Assembly (NCBI GenBank): GCA_008015505.1
Contig: SSFR01000002.1
Location: forward strand, 1-64,000
Reading direction: 5' to 3'
Length of the DNA stretch: 64,000 nucleotides
Source of the DNA: Pedobacter sp.
Lineage (GTDB): Bacteria; Bacteroidota; Bacteroidia; Sphingobacteriales; Sphingobacteriaceae
Shown here: positions 15,702-23,616 of the stretch, one piece after another
How positions within the stretch are numbered: position 1 is the stretch's first letter
Layout: each line of letters opens with the position of its first letter
The notes under the pieces: generated by a model
Told to the model about the DNA's origin: nothing
Seen by the model: only the letters and a program-made list of their open reading frames with translations
Database searches by the model: none
Program-made: the position numbers and the translations under genes

Positions 15702-16598
15702 ATGGCACGCAGCATAGCAGAGATACAAAAAGAAATTATTACTGAAAAAGACAGAACCCCAGGGCTGGAGGTCCTTAACAGCACGAGTAAAACAGCTATT
15801 TGGCGCTTGTGGACTTACGTTACCGCTACCTCCATTTGGGCACTGGAGAATCTGTTCGACATCCATAAAAGAGAAGTTGATCAAATACTGCTGACCAAAA
15901 AGCCGCACAATTTACTTTGGTACAAGGCAAAGGCTGAAGCTTTTCAGTTTGGCAAGGAACTCAAGCCAGGTAGCGATTGCTACGACAATACTGGGGCGAA
16001 TCATCTGGATGTAGCTAAAAGTCGCATCGTAAAACATGTAGCCATCGTCGAAAACAAAAAGAATGGTTGGGTGCGTATCAAAGCCGCCAAAGAAGTGAAC
16101 GGTGAATTGCAAGCGCTTTCGAAAGCAAACCCAGATGAATTGGGCGCGTTCAATCGATACATGCAGTCGATTAAGGATGCTGGGGTAAAGTTATTAGTCG
16201 ATTCACTACCGCCTGATCGTTTGAAAATGCACATCGATATTTATTATGATGCAATGGTGCTCGACGCACAAGGTGGACGTTTGGATGGGGCAAGCATCAA
16301 GCCGGTGAATGATACGATCAAGGCTTATCTGCGCAGCTTACCTTTCAACGGCGCTTTTGTGCTAGCCACGCTCACCGACCGATTGCAGGAAACGCCTGGC
16401 GTGGTCATCCCACAAATACGTCACGCATCAGCTACCTACGGAAGCCGAAAAGATGAATGTATTCCAGTGCGCTACATCCCGGATGGCGGTTATTTGCGCA
16501 TCGATGACGATGACTTAAAGGTCAATTACATCCCGAGCCATGCCACACTGCTAGAAGGAACGGGCGAGTCGTGCACCCATCAAACCTACCAATCATGA
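15702..16598 (+). CDS. Baseplate J-like protein (Mu gp47-like)
   Basis: 298 residues. It starts MARSIAEIQKEI and has a Trp-rich helical region (SKTAIWRLWTYVTATSIWAL) like the N-terminus of Bacteroidota baseplate J-like proteins, followed by a beta region with DSLPPDRLKMHIDIYYDAMV near residue 170 and AYLRSLPFNGAFVLATLTDR near residue 210. These proteins form the trifunctional wedge arms. The 26-base gap before it is the largest in this part of the tail operon. Its stop overlaps the next gene (ATGA). Confidence 0.75.
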   Translation: MARSIAEIQKEIITEKDRTPGLEVLNSTSKTAIWRLWTYVTATSIWALENLFDIHKREVDQILLTKKPHNLLWYKAKAEAFQFGKELKPGSDCYDNTGANHLDVAKSRIVKHVAIVENKKNGWVRIKAAKEVNGELQALSKANPDELGAFNRYMQSIKDAGVKLLVDSLPPDRLKMHIDIYYDAMVLDAQGGRLDGASIKPVNDTIKAYLRSLPFNGAFVLATLTDRLQETPGVVIPQIRHASATYGSRKDECIPVRYIPDGGYLRIDDDDLKVNYIPSHATLLEGTGESCTHQTYQS

Positions 16599-17164
16599 GC
16601 GAGCAACAAACTATAAATACGACATTTGCTGACGCAGATGAACGCGCGAATCCAGCACTATTTCGTCTCGATTATCAGCGACTGGTAAACATGCTGCTGC
16701 CATTCAGCTTACGCAAACAGGACATGCATCTGCCTCACCTGGAGCGCAAGCATCGCATGATTGGCTGGCTGCATGCGCTAATAGCCCCGGTGAAGCGCCT
16801 TTATATGGAATTTTTGGTGTACCGCCATCGGGTCAATTATCAAATGGATCACACCGGGCAGGTAGTTTATCTCGAAAAGGTACTCAATGACCGCTTCGAT
16901 GGTGCCGCAGAGCGAATTCGAATTAAAGATGGCCCCAAGCGAGATTGGACTTACATCTTTCGAGCAGACGAAAAGAAGCCCAAATATTTAACAAAGCTGT
17001 ATCTGCACAACCGCCTCAGCTATGGCGATCAAGGAGTCGATTTTGAGATATATGTTCCCGCTGATATTCCCATTTGGACACATAGTGGCCTTTGGACAGA
17101 GTGCCACTCTTTAATAGACTATTACAAACTAGCCGGTAAAACGTATCAATTAATAAAACCATGA
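16595..17164 (+). CDS. Tail protein I / Mu gp48-like baseplate protein
   Basis: About 189 residues from ATG 16595, which overlaps the baseplate J stop; the longer reading from 16571 lies wholly inside that gene and is not needed. The protein begins with polar residues, then SLRKQDMHLPHLERKHRMIG and WLHALIAPVKRLYMEFLVYR, followed by a beta C-terminus with DIPIWTHSGLWTECHSL. In the standard order J, then tail protein I, then fibres, it should link the wedge to tail fibres. Family call from position and size; sequence alone is not diagnostic. Confidence 0.55.
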   Translation: MSEQQTINTTFADADERANPALFRLDYQRLVNMLLPFSLRKQDMHLPHLERKHRMIGWLHALIAPVKRLYMEFLVYRHRVNYQMDHTGQVVYLEKVLNDRFDGAAERIRIKDGPKRDWTYIFRADEKKPKYLTKLYLHNRLSYGDQGVDFEIYVPADIPIWTHSGLWTECHSLIDYYKLAGKTYQLIKP

Positions 17165-18105
17165 ATAACATCGATTTTTCACATTCGGGCGGCTTTCCAC
17201 TAGAGACCGATACCCTAGATTTTTTACAAAACAGCTACACCAACCCCATCAAAGCGCTCACCAAACTGGGTGGCGATAACTACATCATCAGTGGCGTTGA
17301 AGACGACGGCGCCCGAACCACCGACGGTTGGGTAGTGATCAAGGGTGACATCATGCCTTTTAAAGGCGATTTAAAACAAAACACCATCGTGGTAGTTGAT
17401 TCCGTGCAGACGGTTGACTTTGAAAACGGCGCTGAGCGTGAAGCGTACTTTACGCGTTATGCCACTTTTGGCGTGAGTTTGCAGGCTATTCCCTTTGCTT
17501 CGCTGGCGCGGATGAATGATCTGCAGCAGCAAAAGAAGTATGCGGAAGATTTACGATCGGATCATGAGGCACATAAGGTGCATGTGACCAAGAGGACAGG
17601 CGAATTGCAAGCAGCGCATGAAGCACACAAGGAACATGTTGTTAAATGCACCGGTGAATTGCAATTGGCCCATGATTCACTTCGAAGCCGGACTGCTAGT
17701 TTAGAAAGAAATCATCAATTCGTACGGGGAATGATTATGGCTTGGAGTGGTTCTATTTCCTCAATTCCTTATGGCTGGCAACTGTGTGAAGCCCTGAAAG
17801 ATCGGTTTATTCTGGGTGCTGGGGGGAGTTATGGTGTTGGTGCAACAGGAGGGGAAAAGGAGCATACGTTGACGGTGGAGGAGATGCCTTCGCATTATCA
17901 TGGAGCTAATTTTGAGGCAGGTAGAGGTGATGGATTGAAAGCCAGTGGAGGGACTGCAGTTGATAGATATGGGGACAGACAGTTTCAAAATCAGAATGCT
18001 CACGAGTGGACAAAGCCAGTTGGAGGTAGTCGACCTCATAATAACATGCCCCCGTACTATGCTTTGGCATACATCGAGTATGTTGGATTCGATACGAATT
18101 ACTAG
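17161..18105 (+). CDS. Phage tail fibre with tail-collar domain (first copy)
   Basis: 314 residues. Residues 1-120 form an anchor domain (FPLETDTLDFLQNSYTNPI, GWVVIKGDIMPFKGDLKQN). Residues about 128-180 carry a coiled coil with a 19-residue repeat, in which EAHKVHVTKRTGELQ is followed by EAHKEHVVKCTGELQ. The C-terminal 130 residues are a tail-collar domain: GMIMAWSGSISSIPYGWQLC, GAGGSYGVGATGGEKEHTLT, MPSHYHG, and the closing HNNMPPYYALAYIEYVG. These domains sit at fibre tips and help receptor recognition. It overlaps the gp48-like gene by 4 bases. Confidence 0.85.
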   Translation: MNNIDFSHSGGFPLETDTLDFLQNSYTNPIKALTKLGGDNYIISGVEDDGARTTDGWVVIKGDIMPFKGDLKQNTIVVVDSVQTVDFENGAEREAYFTRYATFGVSLQAIPFASLARMNDLQQQKKYAEDLRSDHEAHKVHVTKRTGELQAAHEAHKEHVVKCTGELQLAHDSLRSRTASLERNHQFVRGMIMAWSGSISSIPYGWQLCEALKDRFILGAGGSYGVGATGGEKEHTLTVEEMPSHYHGANFEAGRGDGLKASGGTAVDRYGDRQFQNQNAHEWTKPVGGSRPHNNMPPYYALAYIEYVGFDTNY

Positions 18106-18124
18106 CTATTAATACTAATGCATC

Positions 18125-19117
18125 ATGGCAAAACAAGATAAAAGCAAATTAAAAGACTGGTTTAGAACTGGTAAATATCCCACGCAAGAGCAATTTTGGG
18201 ACTGGATGGACTCCTATATCCACCGCGACGATCGATTAGGCATCGCTGCCAACTTTCCGGAGTTGGATGGAGTGCTTCGGCAAAAAGTGGATAAAGAATT
18301 TTTAAAATATCATTTAGAGAATAGTGATAACCCACATCAGGTCAGCAAGGCACAGGTCGGTTTAGGCAACGCGGATAATACAGCTGATACTGACAAACCT
18401 ATTTCTGGACCTACCCGGGAAGCTTTGAATTTAAAGGTCGATACGACACATTTGGCGGATGTTACAAATCCCCATCAGGTCACTAAACAACAGGTGGGTT
18501 TGGGAAATGTGGATAATACAGCTGACTTGGATAAGCCAATATCAAGGGCTACACAAACTGCACTTTACGAAAAAGCTAATCATGGACATATCCACGATGT
18601 CGATTCGCTAGAAGGATTTGATACGGATGTTACCCTAGCTGCCAATAGCGATGAAAAGATAGCCTCACAAAAAGCGGTGAAGGCTTATGTAGATGCAGTG
18701 AATGCCAGCTTGCAAGCACGCGTTGATAAACTAGAAAAATCTCAATTATTACCCGGGATGATTATTGCTTGGAAGGGTGCTGTCGATACGATTCCAGCAG
18801 GCTGGAAACTCTGTGCCGAGCTAAAGGACAAGTTTGTACTAGGTGCAGGGAATGATTTTTCGGTAGGTGCCACAGGTGGAGCGCGCACCCATCAATTGAC
18901 AGTCGAAGAGATGCCTGCTCACGGGCATCCCATCCGAAACGTGCTTGTATTAGATAATGACGGCGTGGGTGTTTTTAGTAGTGGAGACCGAACAAAATCA
19001 CAATTTAACTCACCCAGTGTAGACTCAACCGGTGGCAATAAATCCCACAACAACATGCCGCCTTATTATGCGCTAGCATATATTGAATATGTGGGGCATG
19101 AAAGTCTATCTTCGTGA
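18125..19117 (+). CDS. Phage tail fibre with tail-collar domain (second copy)
   Basis: 330 residues. It begins with a DWFRTGKYPTQEQFWDWMDS module found in Bacteroidota phage fibres, then has two direct repeats of about 45 residues containing NPHQVSKAQVGLGNADNT and NPHQVTKQQVGLGNVDNT. The NPHQVTKxQVGLGNVDN unit is common in phage fibre shafts. After a short coiled coil the C-terminal collar domain (GMIIAWKGAVDTIPAGWKLC, MPAHGH, NNMPPYYALAYIEYVG) is paralogous to the one in the preceding gene while the tip between them differs. It overlaps a 34-residue ORF at its end. Confidence 0.85.
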   Translation: MAKQDKSKLKDWFRTGKYPTQEQFWDWMDSYIHRDDRLGIAANFPELDGVLRQKVDKEFLKYHLENSDNPHQVSKAQVGLGNADNTADTDKPISGPTREALNLKVDTTHLADVTNPHQVTKQQVGLGNVDNTADLDKPISRATQTALYEKANHGHIHDVDSLEGFDTDVTLAANSDEKIASQKAVKAYVDAVNASLQARVDKLEKSQLLPGMIIAWKGAVDTIPAGWKLCAELKDKFVLGAGNDFSVGATGGARTHQLTVEEMPAHGHPIRNVLVLDNDGVGVFSSGDRTKSQFNSPSVDSTGGNKSHNNMPPYYALAYIEYVGHESLSS

Positions 19118-19202
19118 TGAATTCCCAAAAGGAGTCCGTATCAACTACAAGTTTGGATATTCGAAAGTAGAAGTATTGACGGCGAATTATCCCGTGGAAT
19201 GA
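19098..19202 (+). CDS. Small ORF overlapping the fibre gene end
   Basis: 34 residues, MKVYLRDEFPKGVRINYKFG and a short tail ending TANYPVE, beginning 20 bases before the fibre stop in another frame. The tight overlap matches the coupling seen throughout the tail operon, so it may be a real last gene, but there is no homology support. It is the last phage-looking reading frame before sequence turns very AT-rich. Confidence 0.35.
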   Translation: MKVYLRDEFPKGVRINYKFGYSKVEVLTANYPVE

Positions 19203-19343
19203 ATATGTTTAATCACCTTTTAAAGGATGTTTAAAGGGGAGGGTTTGAGAGGTAAAATTCACCCTAATTTTGGAGATGGTTTGAAGGAACTTGCTTACAA
19301 TATGAGGGTGATTTTTTTGTAGTTTTGGTTTTGGAGATAATAA

Positions 19344-19384
19344 TATTTTATAAAAAATATCAAATTGATAATTTTTATAAAATA
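19344..19384. repeat. Large AT-rich palindrome at the end of the phage late operon
   Basis: Two 20-base arms around a single central A at 19364 pair with one mismatch (19357/19371). The core reads TATCAAATTGATA, flanked by runs of A and T. It could form a hairpin terminator usable on both strands or be a protein-binding site. The only other features in 19203-19402 are the AT-rich leader-like DNA and repeated TTTAAAGG-type words. Confidence 0.6.
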
Positions 19385-19402
19385 AATAACCATTTATTAA
19401 AT

Positions 19403-19823
19403 ATATACACAAACTATTTACAGGTGATTTATGGTCGAGCTACAGCGACTGACTTATCATGTATGGTAGATGATGGGTCTGTTAGTCGTGATCAGATTAC
19501 GCATCTACTATCAAATAATGCTTTTTGGCAATAGAGATCGTTGGTTGGAGGAGAAGCAGCCCTTAATACGGAAATACGAGCGATTGGATAGCTGTTTGAT
19601 ATTTGATGACACAATAGTGAAAAAGTCATACACAGATGAAAATGAGCTAATATGTTGGAACTATGATCATTTTACTGGTCGTAATGTGAAGCGGATTAAT
19701 TTATTGACAGCATTTTATCATGTTGAGACAGACGAATCAGTTCACATACCTGTTGGTTATGAGTCTGTTTGTAAGAGCTAATAGATTTGTTGATTCCAAG
19801 ACAAGCAAAGCAGCTTATAAGTA
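19403..19823 (+). pseudogene. Degraded insertion-sequence transposase remnant (IS4/IS701-like)
   Basis: The frame starting near 19403 reads a transposase-like segment (ATDLSCMVDDGSVSRDQITH) that stops at 19532-19534. The adjacent frame continues in register with RDRWLEEKQPLIRKYER, then LIFDDTIVKKSYTDENELIC and NYDHFTGRNVKRINLLTAFY, and stops at 19779-19781. A third frame continues with NRFVDSKTSKAAYK to about 19823. The DDT(I) box is the first catalytic Asp region of these DDE transposases. At least two frame breaks and loss of the C-terminal half show it is dead. No terminal inverted repeats were found. Confidence 0.75.
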
Positions 19824-19914
19824 GCTAACAAACATCAAACAGACTTACCCCAAGTTGTACACTGCGTAACATGAGTTAAGAAATAAATAAAATTTATTTT
19901 GAAATCTCAAAAAA

Positions 19915-22062
19915 CTATAATGGAAACTGTTGTTGCCACAATTGGGAATAATGTGATTTTTTGGCAATCAAATCCGCGTGTGTACCTTCTTCTACTACCA
20001 AACCTTTATCTAAGACAATAATTTGATCTGCATAATGGATAGTACTCAGACGATGGGCTATAACTAAAATGGTTTTATTCTTTGCTTTTAAAAACTGGAT
20101 CATTTGCTGTACATACTGCTCTGATGCCGAATCCAAAGATGAGGTTGCTTCATCCAGAATTAGAATCTCTGGATCACGGTACAAAGCCCTTGCAATAGCG
20201 ATTCGTTGACGCTGCCCCCCAGACAGGGTAGTTCCATTTTCCCCCAAATAGGTTTGAAAACCATTTGGTAAAGTTTCTATAAATTCAATAATACCCAGCT
20301 GCGTAGCAATATCAATAACTTTCTGCATATCTGGCTCGTAATCACCAACAGCAATATTATCAATCACATTACCAGCAAATAAATCAATTTGCTGAGGTAC
20401 AACAGAAACTATTTTCCGAAGAGAGGTATTATTAATATATTTCAAATTGTACTGACCAATCGATATTGCCCCACTCTGAATCGGATACAAGTTTTGTAAT
20501 AGTGACATCAAGGTCGACTTCCCAGAGCCACTTTCACCAACAATGGCCGTAAACTTGCCTTCGGGAATGATTAGATTTAACTCCTCAAACACATTCACTC
20601 GCGTACCATAGCGAAAGGATACTTTTTCAAAACGAATATCGCCAAGTTTATCAGGGGTTAAATCAATCTGTGTATCTGCTTGCTCTTGCTCCAAATCCAT
20701 GATTTCAAATAAACGGTCAGCAGCAATCACCGCATCTTGTACCGTTTTATTCATACCAATCAAAGTAGAAACTGGGCCTGTGAAATAGCCAATCAAACTA
20801 TAAAAAGAAAGCAACTCTCCCGGTGTAATCTGATTGTCCAAAACATAACCAGCACCTACCCACAACAAAACAATGGTAAATAAATGAGAAACAAACTCTG
20901 ATGAAGTGCCTGAAAAAATGGCATTCATGCTCGATTTATAGATCGTATCAAGCAGTTTGACAAAACGCGTTTCTGTTTTTTCATTGGCATAGGCTTCCAA
21001 ACCAAAACGTTTGATCGTTCCAACTGCATTGACACTTTCAAACAGCTGCGATTCTAATTCAGCAGCATTTTCCATCAAGGTGCGCTGCATCTTTTTGTTT
21101 AGCTTGTTGGTAACAAAATAGATTATGGTATACAATGGAACCACCGCCAACATAATAAATGCTAGCTTTCCATTGTAGGTAAACATCAGAATAAATGAGA
21201 AAATCAGGATAAAAATATTCACCAAGAAGCCAATACTAGCATCATTCAAGAAGGCTCTAATTTTCGCAGCATCATTAATACGTGATATGATTTCCCCCAC
21301 CCGCATCGTATCAAAAAATTGCTGAGGGAGTTTTAAAAGATGCTTGTAGTAACCCAAAATGAGCTTGGCGTCGATCAACTGTCCGGTCTTGATCGTAAAG
21401 ATAGTTTTCAGCGTACCAATGAATATTTCAATTAGCAGAATAAAAATCATTGCCACACCCATCATATTTAACAACCCCCGGTTATTGTCTGGCAATACAT
21501 AATCAAACAGCTTCCCAACAAAAATTGATGTTGACAAACCTAAAATGGTGTAAATAATGGCTCCAAAAAGCACTTGCAATAAAATACCGCGATGTGATTT
21601 AATCAAATCCCAAAAGCGTTTCCCAATAGATACCTTTTCGTTCCCCGCATGAAACTCTTCCGATGGAAGTAATAACACCAATACCCCGGTCCATTCCTTT
21701 TTAAACTCCTCATGCGTTTTACGATGCATCTGCCCATCGGCAGGATCCATCACTTCGATATACTTATCAGTTGTCTTATAAATAACTACATAATGGTACA
21801 GGACTTCCTTTATCACCACATGCGCAATAGCAGGCTTAGGTATCTTAAACAAACTATCAAATGATCCCTTCACCCCTTTTGCTTCAAAGCCTAATTTTTC
21901 AGCAGCTTCGACCATCCCCAATACATTTGTTCCCTTTTTATCCGTACTAGCCAATTGACGTATACGCGCTACAGGCAGCTTTAAATGGTAATTTGCAGCA
22001 ACTGATGCCAAGCAAGCAGCACCACAATCCGTAATATCACGTTGTTTTACCTTAATACTCAT
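19915..22062 (-). CDS. Peptidase-containing ABC transporter (C39 peptidase, bacteriocin/peptide exporter)
   Basis: 715 residues with three parts. Residues 1-140 are a C39 cysteine peptidase: catalytic Cys13 in DITDCGAACLAS, His in LYHYVVIY (near residue 90) and Asp in VMDPADG. It would cut a double-glycine leader from a peptide. Residues about 165-440 are the six-helix membrane domain. Residues about 475-715 are the ATPase: Walker A GESGSGKST, signature LSGGQRQRIAIARA, Walker B ILILDEATSSLD. It acts in the inner membrane with the HlyD-type protein encoded just upstream. No double-glycine precursor gene was seen nearby. Confidence 0.93.
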   Translation of the reverse strand: MSIKVKQRDITDCGAACLASVAANYHLKLPVARIRQLASTDKKGTNVLGMVEAAEKLGFEAKGVKGSFDSLFKIPKPAIAHVVIKEVLYHYVVIYKTTDKYIEVMDPADGQMHRKTHEEFKKEWTGVLVLLLPSEEFHAGNEKVSIGKRFWDLIKSHRGILLQVLFGAIIYTILGLSTSIFVGKLFDYVLPDNNRGLLNMMGVAMIFILLIEIFIGTLKTIFTIKTGQLIDAKLILGYYKHLLKLPQQFFDTMRVGEIISRINDAAKIRAFLNDASIGFLVNIFILIFSFILMFTYNGKLAFIMLAVVPLYTIIYFVTNKLNKKMQRTLMENAAELESQLFESVNAVGTIKRFGLEAYANEKTETRFVKLLDTIYKSSMNAIFSGTSSEFVSHLFTIVLLWVGAGYVLDNQITPGELLSFYSLIGYFTGPVSTLIGMNKTVQDAVIAADRLFEIMDLEQEQADTQIDLTPDKLGDIRFEKVSFRYGTRVNVFEELNLIIPEGKFTAIVGESGSGKSTLMSLLQNLYPIQSGAISIGQYNLKYINNTSLRKIVSVVPQQIDLFAGNVIDNIAVGDYEPDMQKVIDIATQLGIIEFIETLPNGFQTYLGENGTTLSGGQRQRIAIARALYRDPEILILDEATSSLDSASEQYVQQMIQFLKAKNKTILVIAHRLSTIHYADQIIVLDKGLVVEEGTHADLIAKKSHYSQLWQQQFPL

Positions 22063-22108
22063 GGGGATATTTTAAACAAGCTTTTTATCTTAAAGAGAAT
22101 TCCAAAAA

Positions 22109-23317
22109 CTATTCTTCTGACACGTCTGACTTCTTTTGCGAAATATTTTGAGTTTGCTTAGGCTTGATCCAATTATCAATTTTATCATAGAGCAACTGAT
22201 AAAGACTTCGCTCTGTTACTGTAAATCGAGCCGTAAAGGTCATCCCTTTTTTGATATAGCCTTTGTAGCCACTTTTTAGCTGCAAATAGTTCTTATCTAG
22301 ACTGCACTTTACTTTAAAAAACAGTTGATTATTAATAATTGATGCATCATCAGCGACATCAATCACCTTACCTGTCAATATCCCCCACTGATTGTATTGA
22401 AATGCATCAACCTGGAAACGTACCCCCTGACCCTTATGTATCAAACCAATATCAGAAGGCTTCAAATAACAATAAGCAAACAGTCCACCAGCCGGTGAAA
22501 TCTCTGCAATCTTCTGGCTAGCAATAACATATGATCCATCATGCAAGCCAATCATATTCTGTATTGAGCCATCTAGAGGCGCTTTGAATACACGTTGTTT
22601 TTCTTGTTCGTTGTAATCTTGTCTCGTACTTTGGAGCTGACGCAACTCATTACGATACTGACTAGCCTCGATTTGACATTTCGATTTGTAATTTTTACTA
22701 ACCAATACCCATTTGGCTTTCGCTTGCTCAAAATCAAAGGTGTATTTCTCAAATTCTGCTGCAGTAAGTACCTGATTTTGATACAAGCTTTCATGACGCT
22801 TATAAATACGTTCCGCTTGCTCTTTTTCAAGATAGTTCGTCTTTAATTCCTGCACATACTGTTGCCAAGAGGCTTGGTATTGCCCAGTTCGAAGATCAGA
22901 CAGCCTCAATGTGAGTTTATCTTGACCAAGTGCATAAATAATCCGATCCACATCCTGCAGGTTCTGATTCAACTGAGATAGCCGCGTTTGAAGCAAATCG
23001 CCCTGCGTCCTGGGAAGACTTGCATCCATGAGCAATAACGTATCTCCTTTCTTCACAGATTGATTGTCTCGTATCATCAGCTTAGTAATTCTGCCCGTAA
23101 TGGGTGCAAAAAGCTGCTGTTTTTCAACCAATGGCTGAAAACCACCACCCATACTTTTCACACTGATCTTCACTTTTATAAAAGGAAGTGCTAACAAAAT
23201 ACCAGTAACAATTATCAATACAGATGTATAGATAATCTTGCTCTGTGTGCTGATTTTATATTTATAAGCAATCGCAGTATGCTTAATTGTTTCAGCCGTA
23301 TAAGGAGATAAAGACAT
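22109..23317 (-). CDS. HlyD-family periplasmic adaptor of the peptide exporter
   Basis: 402 residues. A short cytoplasmic N-terminus is followed by one membrane helix (IIYTSVLIIVTGILLALPFI, near residue 28). Then come a biotinyl-lipoyl half-motif (LFAPITGRITKLMIRDNQSV), a long alpha-hairpin (residues about 115-235), and the matching half FKAPLDGSIQNMIGLHDGSY. This is the HlyD fold that bridges an inner-membrane exporter to an outer-membrane channel. It is transcribed before the peptidase-ABC gene, 46 bases apart, so they form an operon. An outer-membrane TolC-type partner is not in the window. Confidence 0.92.
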   Translation of the reverse strand: MSLSPYTAETIKHTAIAYKYKISTQSKIIYTSVLIIVTGILLALPFIKVKISVKSMGGGFQPLVEKQQLFAPITGRITKLMIRDNQSVKKGDTLLLMDASLPRTQGDLLQTRLSQLNQNLQDVDRIIYALGQDKLTLRLSDLRTGQYQASWQQYVQELKTNYLEKEQAERIYKRHESLYQNQVLTAAEFEKYTFDFEQAKAKWVLVSKNYKSKCQIEASQYRNELRQLQSTRQDYNEQEKQRVFKAPLDGSIQNMIGLHDGSYVIASQKIAEISPAGGLFAYCYLKPSDIGLIHKGQGVRFQVDAFQYNQWGILTGKVIDVADDASIINNQLFFKVKCSLDKNYLQLKSGYKGYIKKGMTFTARFTVTERSLYQLLYDKIDNWIKPKQTQNISQKKSDVSEE

Positions 23318-23616
23318 GCTATTTATACTTTGAGCTTATTTACACTTCTATTTTCACCCAAGGAACTCACTATTATTACCATTATAGAAGTTTTAACTTG
23401 AACTCAGTCCATTTATTGTTGAAAGCCCAAGCTAGCTACAACATATTAAATAAAGACAAATTTAATATTAATTCTAAATTAAAGACATAAATCATTGATC
23501 TTACACATCTTAAATTGTCTGAATTATGAGCCTGTTTGATTTGAATGATTGATACGACTTTTCAAAAATCATCTCACCGAATGGTTAATATTATTATAGC
23601 TATTTTAGCAGCCGTT
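23318..23616. other. Intergenic region between the exporter operon and mutL
   Basis: AT-rich, divergent between the HlyD gene and mutL. No short peptide with a double-glycine leader was found on either strand. No clear TAnnTTTG box was recognised for either gene. A short frame upstream of mutL (from 23545) is in phase but looks like leader. Confidence 0.4.

Noticed and set aside
17161..19117. Diversity-generating retroelement for fibre tips
   Set aside because: No reverse transcriptase and no template repeat were seen; the two fibres differ too much for variable-region copies.
17161..19202. Mu-type invertible fibre segment
   Set aside because: No recombinase gene and no pair of inverted recombination sites were found around the fibre genes.
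23545..23616. N-terminal extension of MutL
   Set aside because: The extra residues are hydrophobic and not seen in MutL; MADIIQLLP at 23617 is the normal start.
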